Assembly (NCBI GenBank): GCA_021828285.1
Contig: JAKASG010000030.1
Location: 1-33,081, forward strand
From: Acidobacteriota bacterium
GTDB taxonomy: Bacteria; Acidobacteriota; Terriglobia; UBA7540
Length of the DNA stretch: 33,081 bases
Direction: 5' to 3'
A model generated the notes under the pieces. It ran no database searches and had not been told where the DNA came from. It saw only the letters and a program-made list of their open reading frames with translations. A program made the position numbers and the translations under genes. Numbering within the stretch: the first letter of the stretch is position 1; every line of letters begins with the position of its first letter. Of the stretch, positions 24,733 to 33,081 are shown piece by piece.

Positions 24733-26904
24733 TCAAGCCGGCTCAAAGGTCGCAACTTCGACGCGCAGCTCAAATTCCGCTTCGCTCGAAGGCGAATCCG
24801 GCAGCGTCCATACGGCGAGGATGGCCGAGCCCTGATAAACTCGCTCATATCCCGCTTCCGATTGTGAAATGGTTTCGATCGGGACAATCCACCAACGAAC
24901 CCTCGAGCCGCCCTGGAGCGTGATCCGCACCCGCTGCCATTCGTCCACGAGTGAGATTTCGGGTCCGGGCAGCTCGCCTTTGAACTCGAGCGGATGGCGT
25001 ACGCCCGAGGCCTCAAAATAACGGTCAGGAGCGTTCGGAGCAAGAAGATTGCAAACCATTTCGAGCCCATAAGCAAAGTTGGAATTGATCGGTGCCGCAC
25101 ACGAGAGCTTCGTAGCGCACTCGAGTATCCAAACGCCTTTCTCCTGGCGCGATGATAACGATTTGATTGCATCGAGCGGGACTTCGGCGGGTCCGATTCG
25201 TAGAGCCACGCTGCGGCGCATGCTGATCTCGCCTGAAGTTTCCCCGGGCGGCGCAGTTTCCCATTCACCTCCAGCCAGGTCGTGATGCTCGTCCAGGCGC
25301 AATTGTTCAAAGTCCTGCCATTGCTTCGCGGCCGGAAAAAGATAGCTGCGGAAGCACGTCCGCGCGTAGCGATCGTAACGAAGCAGAGCCTCGAGATTCG
25401 CTTCCTTGCTCCACATTCGATCGTGGATCGAGGCCGGCTGTCCTCCGGGAGTCTGGCCGGTTTCCATATGGTGGCGAATCGCGTCGTGATAAACCTCGGG
25501 GCGCCGCATCAAGGAGTTAACCAGTTCCACGCCCGCGGGTTTGAAGCGAAGGCTCGAAGCGGTCCCGCCGTCGCGGGGCTTGATCACCATGCCAAAGGCG
25601 GAATCCTGCCCGATCAGTTCCGCACGGCCGTCGGCGTCAAAATCGCGAAGCTCCGCGCGCTTCGGCAACGTTCCGCTTTCCGATTCCCACTGGTCGAGCA
25701 ATGATTCCGCCTGGATCAAGTGGCGAAGCACGGCGCTGCGCAAGTGGGGCGCGTACAAACCTCCAAAGATTCCATGCCAGTAGGAGTCATTGCACTGCGC
25801 GGCCAGCAAGTGCGTGTGCGCTCGCACGAGAAATTGCGAGGGCGCCGCTTTTGCCTTTGCGCTTTCTCTTCGAGCGAGCGCGGCGCGGCGCAACCGATGG
25901 TTCACATCGAGGGCCAGCTTTTGCATCTGATTCGATTCCGAATATTTGCTCAGGAAATTCTGCCACACGCCGCCGCGCAGAAACGCTCTGAAGCGCTCCG
26001 CGCCGCCGAGAGACGCAACTTCCGCGGCACAGCGCTGGAATTGGCGCGCTGCCGGGACCGGCAGAGCCCATTCCATCATTTCCGAGTACGACGCGGTCGG
26101 AAGATAAACGCGGCCAAGAGGTTTCCGGCGACCGAGATAATCCGAAAGGCGGATGGTCTCGATCCACTCGGATTCGGCCTCGACCGCCTGAAGGAACCGT
26201 TCGAGCCAGCCGTTCACGTAGCAATGCTCGTAGGTCCCGGGCCAAATCCCGAACTTCTCGCAATCGTCGCCGCTCGCGAAGAGCGTTTCTTCCGAGCCGC
26301 GCGCCTCGCGCAAAATCGAAATCGTCTCCGCGGGATCCCGGAAGGGAATTGTGTAGCGAAGCGCCTGGAGGCTCGGTACGAGCCGCAATGAAGCGCCGAG
26401 CGATTCGGTGATGTAGTCGCCGCGAAGCTGAGAGGGCTCGAGTCCGGCGGCGAGGAAATGCGTGTCATCGAGGATGGAATATTCTACTCCGGCTTGGGCA
26501 AGAGGCCGCGCGAGGGTCGGTTCCCAAACGCGCTCGGCAATCCAGGCGCCGCGCGGCCGCGCTTTGAAGCGGGATTCGAGGTAATCCGCAAGGCGGCGAA
26601 TCTGCGCGATTTTATCGCCATCTTCAATCGCTGGCAAAATCGGCTCATAGAATCCGCCGCCGAACAGCTCGATTTGCCCGCGCGCGAGCAGGCCGCGCAA
26701 TTCATCAAAGAATTCGGGATGGGTTTGCTCCAGCCGTTCGAGCAGGCTGCCGGAAAAGTGCAGCGCCAGCCGGATCTTCGGGTGAGCTTTGAGCGTGCGC
26801 ACAAACATCGAGTAGGACTTCTGGTAGGCTTCCTCAACCACGTGATCGAAATTGCCGACGGGCTGATGGGCGTGAATGACCAGCGCCAAATACACTTTGC
26901 CCAC
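24733..26904 (-). CDS. GH57 4-alpha-glucanotransferase/alpha-amylase with DUF1925/DUF1926 domains
   Basis: A 723 aa glycoside hydrolase family 57 enzyme acting on alpha-1,4-glucans. The N-terminal (beta/alpha)7 barrel has HAHQPVGNFD (region 1), GGGFYEPILP (region 2), WIAERVWEP with the nucleophile at about E124, and ASGDDCEKFGIWP with the acid/base Asp at about 213-214. These positions are close to those known for the Thermococcus litoralis glucanotransferase. The rest corresponds to DUF1925 (around HTHLLAAQCNDSYWHGIFGG) and the beta-rich DUF1926 domain. No signal peptide, so cytosolic; a role in glycogen/maltodextrin turnover fits glgA 4.5 kb away. I chose GTG 26904 because AGGAG is 7 bases upstream and similarity starts at VYLALVIHAHQP. 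Confidence 0.9.
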   Translation of the reverse strand: MGKVYLALVIHAHQPVGNFDHVVEEAYQKSYSMFVRTLKAHPKIRLALHFSGSLLERLEQTHPEFFDELRGLLARGQIELFGGGFYEPILPAIEDGDKIAQIRRLADYLESRFKARPRGAWIAERVWEPTLARPLAQAGVEYSILDDTHFLAAGLEPSQLRGDYITESLGASLRLVPSLQALRYTIPFRDPAETISILREARGSEETLFASGDDCEKFGIWPGTYEHCYVNGWLERFLQAVEAESEWIETIRLSDYLGRRKPLGRVYLPTASYSEMMEWALPVPAARQFQRCAAEVASLGGAERFRAFLRGGVWQNFLSKYSESNQMQKLALDVNHRLRRAALARRESAKAKAAPSQFLVRAHTHLLAAQCNDSYWHGIFGGLYAPHLRSAVLRHLIQAESLLDQWESESGTLPKRAELRDFDADGRAELIGQDSAFGMVIKPRDGGTASSLRFKPAGVELVNSLMRRPEVYHDAIRHHMETGQTPGGQPASIHDRMWSKEANLEALLRYDRYARTCFRSYLFPAAKQWQDFEQLRLDEHHDLAGGEWETAPPGETSGEISMRRSVALRIGPAEVPLDAIKSLSSRQEKGVWILECATKLSCAAPINSNFAYGLEMVCNLLAPNAPDRYFEASGVRHPLEFKGELPGPEISLVDEWQRVRITLQGGSRVRWWIVPIETISQSEAGYERVYQGSAILAVWTLPDSPSSEAEFELRVEVATFEPA

Positions 26905-27074
26905 AGTCAGGCTCCTCGTCGTCCGCGCGCTTCTCGTGCGCCCGGACCGCTTGCGCGACAACCCGATAGAATAGAATGAAACGCGGGGCGCTTCCAGCAA
27001 AAATCGCCGGGGGCGTGCGGAAGCGAAGGAAATCTTCGCTCAAACCGCTGCATACATGGCAAAATACCCGAAGT

Positions 27075-28337
27075 ATGACGCACGAGATGGTTGGGAAAAG
27101 CCGACGGCAAGTGAGCGAGGGCAGAGTGGCGAGCGCATGCGGCGCTGACGAGCGCGGAAAAACGTTCACCACGGCGACTGAAATCCTGGACTACTGCCGG
27201 GGCGAGTTGCCGGCGATGCTGCGATTGATCGAACAAGCGGTTGAGATGGAATCGCCGAGCGGATCGAAAGTGCAGATTGACCGGATGGCAGAATTTTTTG
27301 CTGCGCAATTCCGCGAGCTGGCGGGAGAAGTGAAGCTGCTGCGCCATCCGACGGCGGGGACGGGCGTCGTGGCCGAGTTTTGGCCGCGGAGGAGAGCGGG
27401 TACGCGCCGGAGCGGCGGCCGCCAAAGCGGCAAATCCATACTGGTGCTCGGGCATCACGATACGGTTTGGCCCGTGGGAACGATCGCGCGGATGCCTTTC
27501 CGCGTTTCCGGCGGGCGCGCGTGGGGGCCCGGAATTTTCGATATGAAGTCGGGCATTGTCCTCGGGCTTACCGCCGTCCGCAGCCTCAAGGCGCTGGGCA
27601 TCGAGCCAGGCTCCCCGGTGCGCTTTTTTCTGAATCCGGATGAAGAAGTCTCTTCGATTGCCCTCCGCGATTCACTTATCGCGGAAGCGCGCCGGGCGCG
27701 CGCGGTGCTGGTGCTCGAGCCGGCGGCTTCGGGCGGGGCGCTCAAAACGGCGCGCAAAGGCGTGGGAGAATTCCGGATCACCGTGACGGGACGCTCGGCG
27801 CACGCGGGTATCAATCCCGGCGCGGGCGTGAACGCCATCTCGGAGCTTGCTCGCCAACTTCTGCTGGTTGAGCGGTTTCAGAATGCCCGAAGCGGCCTGA
27901 CGGTGACCGCCGGCACGATCGAAGGCGGGACACGATCCAACGTGGTGCCCGAACGCGCGACCGCCGCGATTGACGTTCGCATTCCGAGGCTCAAGGATCG
28001 CCGGGTGATCGAGAGGAAGATGCGCGGCCTGAAACCGTTTCTCGCCGGCGCCCGCGTCGAAGTCACGGGCGGCATCAACCGTCCGCCGATGGAGCGGAAA
28101 ATGGCCCGCGACCTTTACGCACATGCGCACGCGCTCGCAAAGAGGCTCGGATGGGAACTGCGCGAAACAGCGACGGGAGGAGGGTCCGACGGAAATTTCA
28201 CCGCGGCGCTTGGTGTCCCCACTCTTGACGGCCTGGGCGCGGTGGGCGATGGCGCGCACGCGCGCGACGAGCATGTTGTCATTCGGGAGCTTCCGCGGCG
28301 TGCGGCGCTGATTGCGGCGCTTCTGGCGACCTTGTGA
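27075..28337 (+). CDS. M20-family zinc metallopeptidase (CPG2/ArgE/DapE-like)
   Basis: A two-zinc aminoacylase/carboxypeptidase-type hydrolase. Metal ligands and catalytic residues are visible: LVLGHHDTVWPVG (His and Asp), GPGIFDMKSGIVLG (bridging Asp), FFLNPDEEVSSIALRD (catalytic Glu pair) and the C-terminal GDGAHARDEHVV histidine. The dimerisation domain begins around GEFRITVTGRSAHAGINPG. The pattern GHHDTVWP is typical of the glutamate carboxypeptidase (CPG2) branch, so it may cleave acyl or peptidyl amino acids; N-succinyl amino acids are one candidate. The start is unclear: ATG 27075 or 27087, or a GTG such as 27110, would all precede the conserved core; ATG 26976 gives an implausibly basic leader. 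Transcribed divergently from GH57. Confidence 0.87.
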   Translation: MTHEMVGKSRRQVSEGRVASACGADERGKTFTTATEILDYCRGELPAMLRLIEQAVEMESPSGSKVQIDRMAEFFAAQFRELAGEVKLLRHPTAGTGVVAEFWPRRRAGTRRSGGRQSGKSILVLGHHDTVWPVGTIARMPFRVSGGRAWGPGIFDMKSGIVLGLTAVRSLKALGIEPGSPVRFFLNPDEEVSSIALRDSLIAEARRARAVLVLEPAASGGALKTARKGVGEFRITVTGRSAHAGINPGAGVNAISELARQLLLVERFQNARSGLTVTAGTIEGGTRSNVVPERATAAIDVRIPRLKDRRVIERKMRGLKPFLAGARVEVTGGINRPPMERKMARDLYAHAHALAKRLGWELRETATGGGSDGNFTAALGVPTLDGLGAVGDGAHARDEHVVIRELPRRAALIAALLATL

Positions 28338-28600
28338 CGGAAAGGCCTTCAAAACTGACCTCGCCCTCCCGGGAGCCGGCCGGCCTCTGCTTCGATTGCA
28401 TTCATTCCTCAATCATCCGGTCGGATCGCGGCTCGACGTTTTATCATTGTCTGCGATCGAGGACCGATCCGAGTTATCCGCGTTATCCGCGCTTGCCGAT
28501 GCGGGATTGTCGAGGCTATGAATCTGCGGATTGCGCAGGTGGCGCAGATTGATGTATAAAGACGGCACGGTTCAACAAGGGGCTGAGGAGACAGACCACC

Positions 28601-29143
28601 ATGAGAATGCTTCGCTTGCTGGCGGCGATTGTGATGCTGGTCAGCTTATCGGCTTGTTCAAGCTCGAATACGTCTGCGCCGGCTGTGACGGGCCAAAGAT
28701 CCGTGTCCAGTGCGGCGGAAAGCGCTCCGACCGTCACGCCTGCGGCCAATCTTTCCCCGCTTGATCCCTGCAAGCTTGCGACGCAGGCTGAAGCCTCCGA
28801 AGCGGCGCGCGGCAAGGTCGGCCCCGTCGAAGCCATGATGAACGCCGGGCGCAAGTCCTGCCAGTTTCGAAGTTCCGATGGGATGCGTATTGTGGGCATC
28901 AACATCATGAACCCGTCCGAACTCAGCCTTTTCGCGCCTGGCACCTTGAAGCCGATTTCCGGGATCACAGGCCATGCTTATTTCGATCCTGGAATCCATT
29001 CCATTTGGATCGAGAGGGGCCAGCGCTTCGTCAGCATCACGATCGAAGCACCAAACCCGAAGAACCCCTACGCGCCCTTGCCGATCAGCAGCCTGACTCC
29101 CGAGGCAAAGACGTTCGCAAAGATTATTGCGGACCACATGTGA
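28601..29143 (+). CDS. Putative lipoprotein of unknown function
   Basis: A 180 aa protein with a lipoprotein signal: MRMLRLLAAIVMLVSLSACS, lipobox LSAC with the lipidated Cys at about residue 19. A Ser/Thr/Ala/Pro-rich linker (about 20-52) leads to a domain starting LSPLDPCKLATQAEASEAA. The DPC...TQAEA beginning and a later CQF cysteine recall DUF3558-like lipoproteins, in which the two cysteines form a disulphide. This resemblance is from memory and the function is unknown. GAGGAG precedes the ATG by ten bases. The 263 bases between the M20 stop and this start hold no gene; they contain only a short ATCCG-rich direct repeat (GTTATCCGCGTTATCCGC). Confidence 0.8.
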   Translation: MRMLRLLAAIVMLVSLSACSSSNTSAPAVTGQRSVSSAAESAPTVTPAANLSPLDPCKLATQAEASEAARGKVGPVEAMMNAGRKSCQFRSSDGMRIVGINIMNPSELSLFAPGTLKPISGITGHAYFDPGIHSIWIERGQRFVSITIEAPNPKNPYAPLPISSLTPEAKTFAKIIADHM

Positions 29144-29224
29144 CTCCGCATCTCCGGACGCCTTGTCAGTGGCGGGTAGGGCACCCAGCGGGCTGGCGAG
29201 GGTGCTTGCTATTCATTGTTGTGA

Positions 29225-31276
<2,052 letters not shown>

Positions 31277-31288
31277 CGGACAATCGCC

Positions 31289-31317
31289 TTGACAAGCGCG
31301 GCGCCATCTTCTAGCTT
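31289..31317 (+). promoter_or_regulatory. Predicted promoter of glgA
   Basis: A consensus TTGACA (31289-31294) is followed after exactly 17 bases by TAGCTT (31312-31317), a poor -10. It lies 12 bases after the ligA stop and 45 before the glgA GTG start, so glgA probably does not depend only on readthrough from ligA. Confidence 0.5.
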
Positions 31318-31361
31318 AAATTCTCGCGCCGCTTCCACTGCGGCGCGCAAAGGATCAACTT

Positions 31362-32831
31362 GTGAAAATCGCTTTCGTCGCTTCGGAGGCTGTGCCGTAC
31401 TCGAAAACCGGCGGCCTTGCGGACGTTGTCGGCGCACTGCCGAAGGCTCTTGCGAAACTCGGCCACCAGGTCGAAGTAATTCTCCCTCGTTATCGAATGA
31501 CCAAATCGGCGCGCGCGCTCCCGGAATTCGCGAGCCTCACGATTCCTTTTCCCGCTTCGTTTAAGTTCGCCGCGGTTGAGGCAGGAACGGACCCTGCGGC
31601 GCCGCAGACGTTGCTCGTGGATTGTCCTGAGTATTTCGACCGCGACGGTCTTTACCAGGCCGCCGGGCAGGATTATCCGGATAATGCCGAACGCTTTGCC
31701 GCGTTCTCGCTCGCGGCGATTGAATTCCTGAAACGTTCGGAAGAGCCTCCCGCCGTCATCCACTGCCACGATTGGCAAGCTGCGCTGGTCCCGATCTACT
31801 TGCGACATACCTACGCGCGCGACCCGTTTTTCAAAAAGACGGCCACTCTTTTCACCATCCATAACCTTGCGTATCAAGGCGTTTTTCCGCCCGCGCTGCT
31901 GCCGCGGTTGGGACTCTCGATGGATCTTTATACGATGGAGAAGCTCGAGTTCTACGGCAAGGTGAATCCGCTCAAAGGCGGAATTCTTTTTTCAGACTAT
32001 ATCTCCACCGTGAGCCGGAAATATGCCGACGAGATTCAAACGATCGAATTCGGGTGCGGGCTCGAAGGGGTACTGCGTGCGCGTGCGGGCCGGCTGCGCG
32101 GCATCCTGAACGGCGTAGATTACGAAGCGTGGAATCCTGCGACCGACAATCTGATTCCGGCGCATTACACACCAGAGAACACGGAAGGCAAAAAGATTTC
32201 GAAGAAGGCTCTGCTCGAAAAGATGGGCGCCTTAAAGCCACAGCTCGCGAAGCCGGTGATTGGAATCGTCTCGAGATTTGCGACGCAAAAAGGATTTGAT
32301 TTGATCGAAGCGGTCGCGCCAAAGCTCATGGCGATGGATCTTTACATCGCCGCTCTCGGAACCGGCGAGCCGCGTTACGAGGAGCTTTTCCGCAAGCTGG
32401 CGGTCGAATTCCCGCAAAAGTTTCTGGTCAAGGTCGCATATGACAACGCGCTTGCGCACTTGATCGAAGCGGGCTCTGATTTCTTCCTCATGCCTTCCCA
32501 GTACGAACCCTGCGGGCTCAATCAGATTTACAGCTTGAAGTACGGCACCGTGCCCATCGTCCGCGCAACAGGCGGCCTCGACGATACCATCGAGCCGTTC
32601 GACGGCCAGGCGGGGACCGGGTTCAAGTTCCATGAATATCAGCCTGCCGCCTTGCTTGCGTGCATCGAGCAGGCTCTCGAGGCCTATCGCCATCCGGCAG
32701 CCTGGCGCAGGCTAGTGCAAAACGGCATGAGCAAGGATTTTTCCTGGGACCGCTCAGCCCGTGAATACGTCGCCCTTTATGAAACTCTTGCCGGCGCGCG
32801 GAAAACCGCATCCCTTGCCGCGGCTATTTAG
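31362..32831 (+). CDS. glgA: Glycogen (starch) synthase, GT5
   Basis: GlgA elongates glycogen from ADP-glucose. The 489 aa protein (E. coli 477) begins VKIAFVASEAVPYSKTGGLA, with the KTGGL donor-binding loop (Lys at about 15) and DVVGALPKAL. It also has VIHCHDWQAALVPIYLR, TIHNLAYQGVFP, GILNGVDYEAWNP and, in the C-terminal Rossmann domain, MPSQYEPCGLNQIYSLKYGT with the catalytic glutamate, then VRATGGLDDTI. The start is GTG 31362 with AAAGGA seven to ten bases upstream. With the cytosolic GH57 enzyme nearby it suggests the cell stores glycogen. Confidence 0.96.
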   Translation: MKIAFVASEAVPYSKTGGLADVVGALPKALAKLGHQVEVILPRYRMTKSARALPEFASLTIPFPASFKFAAVEAGTDPAAPQTLLVDCPEYFDRDGLYQAAGQDYPDNAERFAAFSLAAIEFLKRSEEPPAVIHCHDWQAALVPIYLRHTYARDPFFKKTATLFTIHNLAYQGVFPPALLPRLGLSMDLYTMEKLEFYGKVNPLKGGILFSDYISTVSRKYADEIQTIEFGCGLEGVLRARAGRLRGILNGVDYEAWNPATDNLIPAHYTPENTEGKKISKKALLEKMGALKPQLAKPVIGIVSRFATQKGFDLIEAVAPKLMAMDLYIAALGTGEPRYEELFRKLAVEFPQKFLVKVAYDNALAHLIEAGSDFFLMPSQYEPCGLNQIYSLKYGTVPIVRATGGLDDTIEPFDGQAGTGFKFHEYQPAALLACIEQALEAYRHPAAWRRLVQNGMSKDFSWDRSAREYVALYETLAGARKTASLAAAI

Positions 32832-32868
32832 ACAGGATTCTGCCCGTCCTGTTCCTCAGGAATCGCGC

Positions 32869-32892
32869 GCCATAAAATCGTGCCATAAAATC
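32869..32892 (+). repeat. 11-bp direct repeat upstream of a promoter
   Basis: GCCATAAAATC occurs at 32869-32879 and again at 32882-32892, a 13-base period, ending two bases before the -35 box of the last gene. It may be an activator site or an UP-like AT-rich element; chance duplication cannot be excluded. Confidence 0.5.
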
Positions 32893-32894
32893 TC

Positions 32895-32924
32895 TTGACA
32901 CTAACCCATTGCCGATGCTAAGTT
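32895..32924 (+). promoter_or_regulatory. Predicted strong promoter of the gene at the window end
   Basis: A perfect TTGACA (32895-32900), an 18-base spacer and TAAGTT (32919-32924) preceded by TG (extended -10, TGCTAAGTT). The start of transcription would lie about 55 bases before the ATG at 32989. Confidence 0.6.
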
Positions 32925-32988
32925 CGTTGGCGTTTGTTGGTGGGTAGAGGTTCCCAAGGCCCCAAAAATCCTAAAGCGAGGTGAAGCC

Positions 32989-33081
32989 ATGTTTTCGAAA
33001 CTGAGGAAGATGGCGGTGTGGAGTTCGGTGTGTGTGCTTTTGACTTTGAGCCCGGCATGGGCGCAGCAGGCGAATGATTCA
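32989..33081 (+). CDS. N-terminal fragment of an exported protein (cut by window end)
   Basis: Only 31 residues are visible. They form a clean Sec signal peptide: basic start MFSKLRKMAV, hydrophobic core WSSVCVLLTLSPAW, and an AWA-QQ cleavage site. GAGGTG lies six bases before the ATG and a consensus promoter stands upstream. The mature protein lies outside the window, so no function can be given; a periplasmic or outer-membrane protein is expected. Confidence 0.8.
   Translation, partial: MFSKLRKMAVWSSVCVLLTLSPAWAQQANDS

Noticed and set aside
26905..27074. Divergent promoter between GH57 and M20 (TTGCGC at 26951, TAGAAT at 26972)
   Set aside because: Spacing is only 15 bases and the -35 is poor; I could not support it above chance.
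28338..28600. Short open frames and a GTTATCCGC-type repeat between the M20 and lipoprotein genes
   Set aside because: The frames are under 75 codons without a good ribosome binding site; the repeat is only two copies of about nine bases, and no RNA gene or terminator stands out.
32832..32868. Terminator after glgA (ACAGGA...TCCTGT)
   Set aside because: The stem is six base pairs with a nine-base loop and no U-tract follows.

Overview
The window is about 33 kb of a GC-rich, densely coded bacterial chromosome. It carries ADP-heptose/LPS-type genes, a TAT-exported flavoenzyme, a lipoprotein and many overlapping or nearly touching genes, so the organism is a Gram-negative. Several protein types suggest Acidobacteriota or a close relative: the YncE-propeller/phosphoesterase fusion, the NSAR/OSBS-type enolase-superfamily enzyme, and the MgtE_N-CBS protein paired with an Nramp-like transporter. 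This placement is inferred from family recollection, not from a marker phylogeny. I see no tRNA, rRNA, CRISPR array, insertion sequence or phage gene.

Layout. 0.1-9.2 kb (+): a TAT-exported spermidine-dehydrogenase-like flavoprotein; an overlapping trio of mazG, an o-succinylbenzoate synthase/N-succinylamino acid racemase and an EamA permease; a beta-decarboxylating dehydrogenase; and a large exported propeller-phosphoesterase. 9.3-12.2 kb (-): a magnesium locus, with a promoter, an M-box (ykoK) riboswitch, an intrinsic terminator, a soluble PRC-barrel/MgtE_N/CBS protein, and an Nramp-related transporter whose metal site departs from the Mn/Fe consensus. 12.2-15.6 kb (-): DJ-1/PfpI protein, fmt, def, aroC. 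15.7-17.7 kb (-): SixA-like phosphatase, single-HKD PLD protein, COG3375-like GNAT. 17.9-21.8 kb (+): a TetR regulator with a palindromic operator, followed by a membrane fusion protein, an ABC ATPase and an ABC-2 permease (YbhGFSR-like efflux). 21.9-22.3 kb (+): a membrane-anchored unknown protein. 22.3-26.9 kb (-): rfaE1, a heptosyltransferase-family GT9, a small Trm112-family zinc protein, and a GH57 glucanotransferase/amylase. 27.1-32.8 kb (+): M20 peptidase, lipoprotein, ligA, glgA. The window ends in the signal peptide of a further exported protein with its own strong promoter.

The most interesting system is the magnesium locus. The leader contains the conserved M-box blocks and a closing P1 helix. 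Behind it lies a terminator whose loop can pair with the conserved 3' GCUCUC of the aptamer. It controls two genes that together look like a split magnesium transporter: the cytosolic Mg-sensing half of MgtE (without its membrane domain) next to an unrelated Nramp-fold carrier. The RNA, the sensor domains and the altered Nramp binding site all point independently to Mg2+.

A second, weaker theme is a possible N-succinyl-amino-acid pathway scattered through the window (racemase at 3 kb, GNAT at 17 kb, M20 hydrolase at 27 kb). A third is envelope and glycogen metabolism (rfaE1, GT9, GH57, glgA).
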